Assembly (NCBI GenBank): GCA_013824055.1
Contig: PNNE01000193.1
Location: forward strand, 1-5,491
Direction: 5' to 3'
DNA length: 5,491 nucleotides
DNA from: Rhodobacter sp.
GTDB lineage: Bacteria; Pseudomonadota; Alphaproteobacteria; Rhodobacterales; Rhodobacteraceae
The translations under genes and the position numbers were made by a program. The notes under the pieces are model-generated. The model was not told the DNA's origin, did no database searches, and saw nothing but the letters and a program-made list of their open reading frames with translations. Below, one piece after another: positions 1-5,438 of this stretch (position 1 is the first letter of the stretch; every line of letters begins with the position of its first letter).

Positions 1-74
1 TAGCGGTCAGGGTTGTTGCAGGCCGCAAGGCCCAGAACGGCGATCAGAAGCAGCGACTTCGCAGCAAGGGTCAT
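1..74 (-). CDS. pal: Pal, peptidoglycan-associated lipoprotein (5' end only, cut by window edge)
   Basis: Only the first 24 codons are inside the window. They read MTLAAKSLLLIAVLGLAAC followed by NNPDR. This is a textbook lipoprotein signal peptide: a lysine at position 6, a hydrophobic core, and the lipobox L-A-A-C with the lipidated cysteine at residue 19. Position directly after tolB and the lipobox together identify it as Pal, the outer-membrane lipoprotein that binds peptidoglycan and is contacted by TolB and TolA. The OmpA-like peptidoglycan-binding domain would lie outside the window and cannot be seen. The ATG at 74 is preceded by AAGGA at 85-89, 10 bases upstream. A second ATG at 85 runs into a stop after four codons, so it is not the start. 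The assignment leans on gene order; a different small lipoprotein is possible but unlikely. Confidence 0.85.
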   Translation of the reverse strand, partial: MTLAAKSLLLIAVLGLAACNNPDR

Positions 75-123
75 CGGGGGGTCATCCTTCTTGTTGGCTC
101 GATTTCGGCCAGATTAACAGCTT

Positions 124-150
124 TGCGCCGCCGAGGGAATCGGCGGCGCA
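124..150 (-). promoter_or_regulatory. Perfect 11-bp GC-rich hairpin between tolB and pal
   Basis: Bases 124-134 are the exact reverse complement of bases 140-150, with a 5-base loop at 135-139. The hairpin begins 7 bases past the tolB stop. Read on the transcribed strand, the stem is followed by AAGCTGTTAATC, so there is no run of U and it does not look like a strong intrinsic terminator. It may be an attenuating or RNA-stabilising element that sets the ratio of pal to tolB transcript, or a weak terminator; that role is inferred from position only. Confidence 0.6.
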
Positions 151-157
151 TCACAAT

Positions 158-1501
158 TCAGGGCAAAAGCGGCGACCAGGCGGGGTCGCTCGCGGGGCCG
201 TTGGTCGGGATCTGCTTCAGGTTCCGCCCGGTGATGTCCACCGACCACAGGCTGGTCTGCCCGTCCGCCCCCGCCGTCTCACGCGTGAACATCAGGACGC
301 GCCCGTTCGGTGCCCAGGTCGGGCCCTCGTCCAGAAAGCTGGCCGTCAGCAGCCGCTCTTCGCTGCCGTCGGTCCGCATCACGCCGATGTGGAAACGGCC
401 CGCATTCTGCTTGGTGAAGGCGATATAGTCGCCGCGCGGGCTCCAGACCGGAGTGCCATAGCGGCCCTCCCCGGCCGAGATCCGCGAGCCCTCACCGCCG
501 CTGGCCGGCATCACGTAGATCTGCGGCGAGCCGGTGCGGTCGCTTTCAAACACGATCTGGCTGCCGTCCGGGCTGTAGCTGGGCGCGGTCTCGATGGACG
601 GCGCGTTGGTCAGCTGCGTCAACTGGCCCGAGCTCAGGGACAGGGAGTAGATGTCGGTGTTGCCGCCCCGCTCCAGGCTGAAGACCACCGTCCCGCCATC
701 GGGGCTGAAGCGTGGTGCAAAGGTCATCGTGCCCGGCTGCTCGTCCAGCGTCTGGCGGCGCAGGGTGGCGACATCCATCAGCGTGATCCGCGGAAAGCCG
801 GTCTCGTAGCTGGTGTACAGGATGCGATCCCCCGTGGGCGAGAAACGCGGCGCCAGCACGATGGAATTGCTGTCGGTCAGGAAGGCCACATTGGCGCCGT
901 CGTAATCCATCACCGCAAGCCGCTTCAGCCGCGCATTCTTCGGCCCGCTTTCGCTGACAAAGACCACCCGGCTGTCGAAATAGGCGCCCTCGCCGGTGAT
1001 CGTCGAATAGATCACGTCGGCCACCTTGTGCGCCATCCGCCGCCAGCCCTGGGTCGTGCCCGCGAACTGCAACGCGGCCCCTTCCAGCGTGGTGCCGTTG
1101 AACACGTCATAGGCCCGGAACTTCACCGTGATCCGGTCGCCACTGACCGAAACGGCCCCCGTGACCAGTACCTGGGCGTTGATCGCCTTCCAGTCCTCGA
1201 AGGCGACGCCGCCGTCAAAGCTGGTGATCCGGCTGATATGCGCCTCTTCGCCGATGTTGCGGAAAAAGCCCGTGCCCTCCAGGTTCGCGATCACCACCCG
1301 GCTGATCTCGCGCGCATACTCCCCCGCGCCGCCCTCGTCGATGAAGGTCGGGATCGCGATCGGCATCGGCTCGATCACGCCCTGCCCGATCACGATCCGC
1401 GGCGGGCCGGACTGCGCCAGAACCGGCGTTGCGACCAGCATCCCGACCCCAAGGGCCAGCGCCAGCAGCGCACCAAAGGCTTTATTCATGGGTCTGATCA
1501 T
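158..1501 (-). CDS. tolB: TolB, periplasmic beta-propeller protein of the Tol-Pal system
   Basis: TolB is the soluble periplasmic partner that binds Pal and, through its mature N-terminus, TolA. From the ATG at 1501 the product has 447 residues (E. coli TolB has 430). Residues 1-29 form a Sec signal peptide: basic start, hydrophobic core, likely cleavage after VLA before Q30. The TolB N-terminal domain spans about residues 33-168. A six-bladed propeller follows, with WD40-like PD40 repeats marked by RFSPTGD (219), RFSPDGG (264), YSPDGS (309), WSPRGD (353), WAPNGR (396) and a terminal WSPLLP (442). The start is uncertain. ATGs at 1510, 1501 and 1489 all leave a good signal peptide; 1501 has GGAG ten bases upstream and GAGG three bases upstream. 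The frame also opens at an ATG at 1597 that overlaps the tolA stop as ATGA, but this would put about 32 non-signal residues in front of the signal peptide. Confidence 0.96.
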   Translation of the reverse strand: MIRPMNKAFGALLALALGVGMLVATPVLAQSGPPRIVIGQGVIEPMPIAIPTFIDEGGAGEYAREISRVVIANLEGTGFFRNIGEEAHISRITSFDGGVAFEDWKAINAQVLVTGAVSVSGDRITVKFRAYDVFNGTTLEGAALQFAGTTQGWRRMAHKVADVIYSTITGEGAYFDSRVVFVSESGPKNARLKRLAVMDYDGANVAFLTDSNSIVLAPRFSPTGDRILYTSYETGFPRITLMDVATLRRQTLDEQPGTMTFAPRFSPDGGTVVFSLERGGNTDIYSLSLSSGQLTQLTNAPSIETAPSYSPDGSQIVFESDRTGSPQIYVMPASGGEGSRISAGEGRYGTPVWSPRGDYIAFTKQNAGRFHIGVMRTDGSEERLLTASFLDEGPTWAPNGRVLMFTRETAGADGQTSLWSVDITGRNLKQIPTNGPASDPAWSPLLP

Positions 1502-1534
1502 CGGCCTCATGCTCCGTTCTTTTGTTTGTCCTTG

Positions 1535-1570
1535 CCCGCGTTGACTGCGGGAGAGAAGGGGAAATTCCCC
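1535..1570 (-). repeat. Two inverted repeats in the tolA-tolB spacer
   Basis: The spacer between the tolA stop and the tolB signal-peptide start holds two adjacent dyads. The first is a 6-base arm pair around one central base at 1558-1570 (GGGGAA/TTCCCC). The second is a 5-bp stem at 1535-1539 with 1547-1551 (CCCGC/GCGGG) and a 7-base loop. Neither is followed by a U run. They could form RNA structure between the cistrons or a protein-binding site; no function can be assigned, and in GC-rich DNA short dyads also arise by chance. Confidence 0.35.
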
Positions 1571-1593
1571 GATTTGGTTCCATGCTGCATCGG

Positions 1594-2742
1594 TCATCTT
1601 ACCCGCATCCCATTCGCATCGAAGACAAAGTCAAGCACGCGCCAGGTGTCGAACTTGTCCGGAGGCAGCGGAATTCCGCCTTCGCTGTGGGTCCGGTTCA
1701 CTGCGCGCCGGGCGATGGAATAGAGATTGTCGATGGCGGCCTGGCTCGGCCCGCTTGACTCCAGCAGCTCGAAGTCCACCGGCCGCCCGCCTTCGTCAAA
1801 GCTGACGCGGATCACCACCATCGAACTCAGCACGTCGGTCGAGGCCGCGCCCAGGTTCCAGCGCCGCGCGATGGCGCTGGAGATGTCGCCCATCTCGCCC
1901 CCGGTCAGCGGCGGGCCCTGCGGCAGGTCCTGCCCGCCCGACGCCTCTTCGACCGGCACGTCCGCCGCCTCGCCCAGAAGCGCCTCGATTGCGTCCTGCG
2001 TTGCCGTGTCATCCACCGGCTGCACGTTCAGTTCGGCCGATTCCGCAGGTGCTTCCGCGGGCGGCTCCTCGGCCGCCACTTCGGTCTCGGGCGCGGGTTG
2101 CGGACGCGTCCGCGGCCGGATCGAGGTGGTCATCCCCGTCTCGGCATCCTGCTCCACGTTGGCCTCGGTCTGGGTGATGTCCCCGGTGTCCTCGGGCACC
2201 GTCGCTTCGGTCGGCTCCTGCTGGATGACCTCTTCGGCCGCCGGGTCCTCGCTGACCGCCGGTTCGGGGGCATCCGACGTCTCTGCCTCGGTCTCGGGCT
2301 GCACCGGATCGGGCGCGACGATGTCTTCGGCCTCGGGGGTGGGCTGGATCTCGGTCGATTCCGACGGGATCGCCTGCTCCTCCTCGGCCTGCACCACATC
2401 AGACGGCGGAGGCGCGACCACCGGCTCCGGCTCAGGCTCAGGCTCGGGCTCGGGCTCGGGCAGCGGCTCGGGAAGTGGCTCGGGTTCCGGCTCTGGTGGC
2501 GGTTCCGCCACCGGCTCGGGCCGGGCTTGCGGGCGCACCGGCGCGGGCTCCTCGACCGGCGTCGGCGTCGCCCCGGCCTGCAGCGCGGCAAACTCCTCGG
2601 AACTGATCATCGACACCGAGGTCACGATGACCTCGTCCGGCGGTGCATCCGCGAACAGCCAGTCGCCGACCATCACCCAGAGAACCAACCCCAGGTGCCC
2701 GATCGCCGAAACAACCGTTCCCGTGTGGAACCGCGTTTCCAT
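1594..2742 (-). CDS. tolA: TolA, inner-membrane anchored periplasm-spanning energy transducer
   Basis: TolA transmits motion from the TolQ-TolR motor to TolB and Pal. The 382-residue product has a short cytoplasmic start and one membrane segment at about residues 8-30. That segment includes S12-x3-H16, matching the serine-histidine pair of the TolA/TonB transmembrane motif that contacts the motor; the later L and S of that motif are V23 and D27 here. Residues about 58-270 form an acidic, proline-rich linker with a PEP run at 82-107 and many glutamates. The linker has no lysine at all, unlike the Ala/Lys/Glu-rich helix of E. coli TolA. Residues about 278-382 form the C-terminal TonB/TolA-like domain (GDISSAIARRWN, then VVIRVSFDEGGR, ending DFVFDANGMRVR). 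The start lies 5 bases after the tolR stop, with GAGG just upstream, suggesting translational coupling. Position between tolR and tolB supports TolA over TonB. Confidence 0.93.
   Translation of the reverse strand: METRFHTGTVVSAIGHLGLVLWVMVGDWLFADAPPDEVIVTSVSMISSEEFAALQAGATPTPVEEPAPVRPQARPEPVAEPPPEPEPEPLPEPLPEPEPEPEPEPEPVVAPPPSDVVQAEEEQAIPSESTEIQPTPEAEDIVAPDPVQPETEAETSDAPEPAVSEDPAAEEVIQQEPTEATVPEDTGDITQTEANVEQDAETGMTTSIRPRTRPQPAPETEVAAEEPPAEAPAESAELNVQPVDDTATQDAIEALLGEAADVPVEEASGGQDLPQGPPLTGGEMGDISSAIARRWNLGAASTDVLSSMVVIRVSFDEGGRPVDFELLESSGPSQAAIDNLYSIARRAVNRTHSEGGIPLPPDKFDTWRVLDFVFDANGMRVR
2423..2494 (-). repeat. Degenerate 6-base tandem repeat coding for the Pro-Glu run of TolA
   Basis: On the plus strand about twelve consecutive hexamers based on GGCTCN can be read. 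The first six (2423-2458) match GGCTCN exactly, and later units vary as GGCAGC, GGAAGT and GGTTCC. In the tolA frame each unit encodes Pro-Glu, with a few Leu substitutions, at residues about 84-107. Because the unit is 6 bases, gain or loss of a unit keeps the frame and only changes linker length. Confidence 0.8.
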
Positions 2743-2747
2743 CCGCC

Positions 2748-3248
2748 TCAGCCGCCGTCGCTTCCGGGATTGGACGCAGCGCCGATCCCGAAGCTTGGCC
2801 CCTCGCCTTCGGTGACCAGACCGATCTCGTTGAACCCACCCGCGTTCAGCGCGCCCATCACCTGCGCCACCCGCTCATAAGGCACCGACCCGTCGGCCCG
2901 CAGGAAGACCTTCTTCGACGTCCGCTCTGCCGCAATCGCCGTCAACCGGGGGACCATCTCGCCATCCGCCACTTCGGTCGTCTGGATCGCGATCCGCCCG
3001 TCGGCCATGATGGTGATCGTCAGCGGCTCTTCCTGCTCGGTCGGCAGCGCGCCTGCCGCCGTCTGCGGCAGCTGCACCGGCACGCCCACCGTCAGCATGG
3101 GTGCTGCCACCATGAAGATGATCAGCAGCACCAGCATCACGTCCACGAAGGGCGTGACGTTGATCTCGCTCATCGCGGCCGACTTGCCCCGCCGCCGACG
3201 ACCCCGGCCACCGCCGTCGCCGCCCGATTTCACGACACTCGCGGCCAT
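2748..3248 (-). CDS. tolR: TolR, ExbD-family stator/rotor subunit of the Tol motor
   Basis: TolR pairs with TolQ to form the proton channel that drives TolA. The 166-residue product has a cytoplasmic N-terminus with a basic cluster at residues 15-22 (RGRRRRGK), then the ExbD/TolR signature MSEINVTPFVDVMLVLLIIF. D36 in that segment corresponds to the essential membrane aspartate of the family (D23 in E. coli TolR). The single membrane helix covers about residues 34-52. The remainder is periplasmic and includes the conserved VFLRADGSVPYERVAQVM stretch at about 114-131 and a Gly/Ser-rich tail. It is longer than E. coli TolR (142 residues), mainly through the Gly/Arg-rich N-terminus and the tail. 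Its ATG lies 3 bases after the tolQ stop and only a weak GGA precedes it, so translation is probably coupled to tolQ. Confidence 0.96.
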   Translation of the reverse strand: MAASVVKSGGDGGGRGRRRRGKSAAMSEINVTPFVDVMLVLLIIFMVAAPMLTVGVPVQLPQTAAGALPTEQEEPLTITIMADGRIAIQTTEVADGEMVPRLTAIAAERTSKKVFLRADGSVPYERVAQVMGALNAGGFNEIGLVTEGEGPSFGIGAASNPGSDGG

Positions 3249-3251
3249 GGC

Positions 3252-3947
3252 TCAGGAATCCAGCTGGCGCGACAGGATCGTCGCGAATTCATCGGCGAAA
3301 CTCTCGTACCCGCCCACGATCCGCTCACTGTCGGCGTTCAGCTTGTTGTAGAACACCACTGCCGGGATCGCCGCGATCAGGCCGATCCCCGTGGCCAGCA
3401 GCGCCTCGGCGATGCCCGGCGCGACGACGGCAAGGCTGGTGTTCTGCGAAATCGCGATCTCCTCGAAACTGTGCTTGATCCCCCAGACCGTGCCGAAGAG
3501 GCCGATGAACGGCGCCGTCGCCCCGGTCGTTGCCAGGAAGCTGAGCCCCTTGTTCAGGCCTTCGCTTTCCCGCGCGATGGCCACGTTCATCGCCCGGTCG
3601 ATCCGCGCCTGCGCCCCGGCGATCAGCCCGCCGTCCTGCTTGTGGCTGCGCCGCCACTCCAGCATGCCTGCCGCGAAGATCTTTTCCGACTGCCCCTGCG
3701 GCTCGGTCCCGATCTTCTCGAACAGCTCGTCCAGGGGCTCGCCCGACCAGAAGGCCCGGTCGAAGACCCTCGCCTCGGCCTGCGCCCGGCGCAGCATGAG
3801 GTATTTCTGGATGATGATTGCCCAGCTCCAGAAGGACATGATGAACAGCATCAGCATGACGATCTTCACCGTCAGCGTTGCACGGGCAAAAAGGGCGACC
3901 AGGGAGAAATCAATCTCCTGCGCCATCGCAAGGGTTTCGGTTTCCAT
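3252..3947 (-). CDS. tolQ: TolQ, MotA/TolQ/ExbB proton channel family subunit
   Basis: TolQ is the multi-spanning inner-membrane subunit of the Tol motor. The chosen start (METETLAMAQ) gives 231 residues, matching the usual 230. Three membrane segments can be read: about 27-46, 134-156 (with GLFGTVWGIKHSFEEI at its end) and 171-200 (VAPGIAEALLATGIGLIAAI). These last two stretches are the conserved MotA/ExbB-type channel signature; T186 in the third helix corresponds to the conserved channel threonine. The cytoplasmic loop lies at about 47-133. The reading frame stays open upstream to an ATG at 4073, but those 42 residues are Arg/Pro-rich, unlike the family, and would cross the candidate promoter. 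An ATG at 3926 is the other plausible start but has no better ribosome binding site; AGG four bases before 3947 is weak. It is first gene of the tight tolQRA block. Confidence 0.96.
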   Translation of the reverse strand: METETLAMAQEIDFSLVALFARATLTVKIVMLMLFIMSFWSWAIIIQKYLMLRRAQAEARVFDRAFWSGEPLDELFEKIGTEPQGQSEKIFAAGMLEWRRSHKQDGGLIAGAQARIDRAMNVAIARESEGLNKGLSFLATTGATAPFIGLFGTVWGIKHSFEEIAISQNTSLAVVAPGIAEALLATGIGLIAAIPAVVFYNKLNADSERIVGGYESFADEFATILSRQLDS

Positions 3948-3994
3948 ACGCCTGCTCTTGTTGATCGGGCCGTTGCTCGGCTCCGTTACTCCTG

Positions 3995-4024
3995 TTTCTA
4001 TCAAGATTGCAGGGGGAATGCCAA
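3995..4024 (-). promoter_or_regulatory. Candidate sigma-70-like promoter for tolQRAB-pal
   Basis: On the minus strand TTGGCA (4019-4024) matches five of six bases of the -35 consensus TTGACA. TAGAAA (3995-4000), 18 bases downstream, matches four of six of TATAAT. Initiation would fall near 3988, giving a leader of about 40 bases before the tolQ ATG. This is also the least GC-rich part of the spacer. Evidence is by pattern only; a 16-base spacing to GATAGA is an alternative -10. Confidence 0.42.
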
Positions 4025-4112
4025 CACAAGTCTGTGCCCGGCAGGGTTCCGCGCGCGGATGACGGCACTTCACATCTGCTCGGGCCGGCGACGCCGTTGC
4101 GCCCGGCTATCA

Positions 4113-4140
4113 GCTTTGCCCAGGCATCCCTGCCAAAAGC
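4113..4140 (-). repeat. Composite hairpin in the ybgC-tolQ spacer
   Basis: GCTTT at 4113-4117 pairs with AAAGC at 4136-4140, and inside it GGCA (4123-4126) pairs with TGCC (4131-4134) around a 4-base loop, with an asymmetric internal loop between the two helices. It lies upstream of the candidate tolQ promoter, so it would be in the 3' part of a ybgC transcript. No U tract follows. The helices are short and may be chance. Confidence 0.25.
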
Positions 4141-4279
4141 ACCTGCCGCCAGGCCGCGGCCGCGGACCACGCTTCTGCGCTCCTCCAGCCCCGAACGCCC
4201 TGGCCGCAGCCGCCCGCGGGCGCCCCCCTCTTCCCTTTTGCAAGAAAGCGATGGGCGGGGGCAGCATCCGGCCAGAGCC

Positions 4280-4684
4280 TCAGTGCAGCGGCCCAGAAAG
4301 CCGCGCCCGCACCTCGGCCGGCAGCCGCGCCGCATGGCCGTCCTCGGTCAGGCAGACCAGCGTGACGACCGAAGCGAAAAGCCGCTCGCCGCCGCGCAGC
4401 ACCACCTGCTCCAGCACGATCCTGACGCCGCCCAGCGACTGCAGCTTCGTCTCCACCACCAGATCATCGGCGAACTTCGCCGGCCGCAGGTAATCCGCCT
4501 CGACCCGGCGGACGGCAAAGACGATCCCCTGTCCCGCCTTCAGCGCGACCTGGTCTACTCCCAGCGCCTCGACCCACTCGGTCCGGGCCCGTTCGATGAA
4601 CTTCAGGTAATTGGCGTAATAGACGATCCCCGCCAAATCGGTGTCCTCATAATAGACCCGGAGATGGAACCGGTGCTGGGTCAT
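4280..4684 (-). CDS. ybgC: YbgC, tol-pal associated acyl-CoA thioesterase (hot-dog fold)
   Basis: YbgC proteins are cytoplasmic 4-hydroxybenzoyl-CoA-thioesterase-like enzymes that hydrolyse acyl-CoA (and in some species act on acyl-ACP or phospholipid-related acyl groups). They are a standard member of tol-pal clusters. The product has 134 residues, the same as E. coli YbgC. Residues 11-34 carry the family signature, with YYEDTD at 11-16, VYYANY at 21-26 and E31-R-A-R34; D16 is in the place of the catalytic aspartate. A single hot-dog domain fills the protein. The ATG at 4684 has a near-ideal Shine-Dalgarno, AAGGAGGA at 4689-4696, about 5 bases upstream; the frame is open further upstream to 4855, but that extension is Arg/Gly-rich and unlike the family. 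It is separated from tolQ by 332 bases instead of the close spacing seen in E. coli, so it may belong to a transcript with the upstream gene. Confidence 0.95.
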   Translation of the reverse strand: MTQHRFHLRVYYEDTDLAGIVYYANYLKFIERARTEWVEALGVDQVALKAGQGIVFAVRRVEADYLRPAKFADDLVVETKLQSLGGVRIVLEQVVLRGGERLFASVVTLVCLTEDGHAARLPAEVRARLSGPLH

Positions 4685-4688
4685 GCAG

Positions 4689-4718
4689 TCCTCCTTGCAG
4701 CCCGGACCAGGGCCGGGC
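4689..4718 (-). promoter_or_regulatory. ybgC ribosome binding site with an adjacent 6-bp hairpin
   Basis: The ribosome binding site AAGGAGGA occupies 4689-4696. Just 3 bases upstream in the message lies a stem of six G-C pairs: 4713-4718 (minus strand GCCCGG) with 4700-4705 (CCGGGC), around a 7-base loop. It leaves the Shine-Dalgarno unpaired, so it could shield or present the site, but no switch partner is apparent. The binding site is secure; a role for the stem is speculation. Confidence 0.4.
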
Positions 4719-4811
4719 CGCCACATCTGGCTTCGCAAGTCGTCAGGAACCGCTTGCCGCGCGCTGGCACGTCCTGGCCACAGACGGCCTTCCCGGCCTT
4801 GTCCACCCTTT

Positions 4812-5438
4812 TCATCCCGGGCCGACCCGCACCCGCGCCGCCAGCCGCAGCGCATGGACAGGATCGCGCGCCATCACCGGCAGCACCGGATCATAGCCTG
4901 CGCGGATCACCGCCCCGATCTCGGGCCGCAGGATCACCTTGTCTCCGACCCGCGCCAGGGGCGAGGTCCCGTCGAACGCCCGGTCCGACCACAGCACCAC
5001 CGTCTGCACCGCCTGGGCCAGAGCCAGCGTCTCGGCCTCCATCGCCGCCAGCGCCGCATCCAGCTTCAGAAGGACAAAGGCCGCCTTGATCGCTCCCTCC
5101 CGGTCGAACCGGAACATCCGGTACTGGTTCGCCCCCGCCGCCTCCAGCCGCGCCACCAGCTCGGGCAACTCCGCCACCAGCCGACCCAGGTCGGGCACCT
5201 CCAGCAGCTCCGCCCAGTCGCGGAAGGCAAAGACCATCAGGTTCGCCCCCAGCTCCGGGTCCGTCTCGGCCATCTTGTGACCCGCCAGGACCACCACCGC
5301 CTCGAACGCGCCCTTGAAGACCGACAGGCTGGCGTCCTCCACCCCGAAGACCACCGGCACGATCGGCCGCCCCCAGCGCGCGAAGAGATACTCCCCGTCG
5401 CCCCGCGTGAACAACGCCTCGATCTCGCCCGGTTCCAT
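4812..5438 (-). CDS. Conserved-looking protein of unknown function upstream of ybgC
   Basis: I do not recognise a named family. The 208-residue product is an intact reading frame with GGAGG at 5444-5448 placed 5 bases before the ATG, and it looks like a real soluble protein, not a shadow. Composition is rich in Ala, Val, Leu and Glu. There is no signal peptide, no cysteine, and no clear membrane segment; the most hydrophobic stretches (about 26-32 and 44-52) are too short. Notable parts are PIVPVVFGVEDASLSVFKGA (25-44), LAGHKMAETDPELGANL (51-67), FAFRDWAELLEVPDL (70-84), an Ala/Leu/Glu helix-prone stretch at 85-102, ANQYRMFRFD (103-112), another helical stretch at 115-147 and LWSDRAF (149-155). 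The C-terminus is RVRVGPG. It lies 127 bases upstream of ybgC on the same strand, so it may be co-transcribed. I have the impression that similar proteins sit beside ybgC in other Rhodobacteraceae, but I cannot confirm this here. Confidence 0.8.
   Translation of the reverse strand: MEPGEIEALFTRGDGEYLFARWGRPIVPVVFGVEDASLSVFKGAFEAVVVLAGHKMAETDPELGANLMVFAFRDWAELLEVPDLGRLVAELPELVARLEAAGANQYRMFRFDREGAIKAAFVLLKLDAALAAMEAETLALAQAVQTVVLWSDRAFDGTSPLARVGDKVILRPEIGAVIRAGYDPVLPVMARDPVHALRLAARVRVGPG

Larger units (their letters stand above)
3948..4279 (-). other. Non-coding spacer between ybgC and tolQ
   Basis: This 332-base stretch holds no convincing gene. The frames that stay open through it on the minus strand are Arg/Gly/Pro-rich and look like GC-driven noise. 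It contains the candidate tolQ promoter near its downstream end. Further upstream are GC-rich dyads: a 12-base palindrome at 4154-4165 (CCGCGGCCGCGG), another at 4211-4222 (CGCCCGCGGGCG), a stem 4081-4085 with 4101-4105 enclosing CGGCG-A-CGCCG, and a composite hairpin at 4113-4140. None is followed by a U run, so I see no clear intrinsic terminator for ybgC. Confidence 0.6.

Noticed and set aside
124..150. Calling the tolB-pal hairpin an intrinsic terminator.
   Set aside because: No U run follows the stem on the transcribed strand, and pal follows on the same strand, so I list it as a regulatory structure instead.
389..1723. A plus-strand frame of 444 codons antisense to tolB.
   Set aside because: Arg/Ala/His/Asp-rich translation with no family features; tolB on the other strand is unmistakable.
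2130..2591. A minus-strand frame of 153 codons that is Arg/Pro/Ser-rich and could be mistaken for a basic nucleic-acid-binding protein.
   Set aside because: It is an alternative frame inside tolA; the basic residues arise from reading the Glu/Pro codons out of frame.
1727..2815. A plus-strand frame of 362 codons made largely of Ser and Gly.
   Set aside because: It is the complement of the Pro/Glu repeat of tolA; the low-complexity Ser-Gly run is an antisense reading of the hexamer repeat.
3948..4073. A 42-residue N-terminal extension of TolQ.
   Set aside because: It is unlike the family, crosses the candidate promoter, and the start at 3947 gives the normal TolQ length.
2643..4493. A plus-strand open frame of 616 codons opposite tolR, tolQ and ybgC.
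   Set aside because: Its product is rich in Arg, His, Pro and Asp without any domain, and it lies antisense to well-recognised genes with strong third-position GC, which opens such frames by itself.
4685..4855. A 57-residue N-terminal extension of YbgC.
   Set aside because: The strong Shine-Dalgarno at 4689-4696 fixes the start at 4684, which gives the usual 134 residues; the extension also overlaps the end of the upstream gene.
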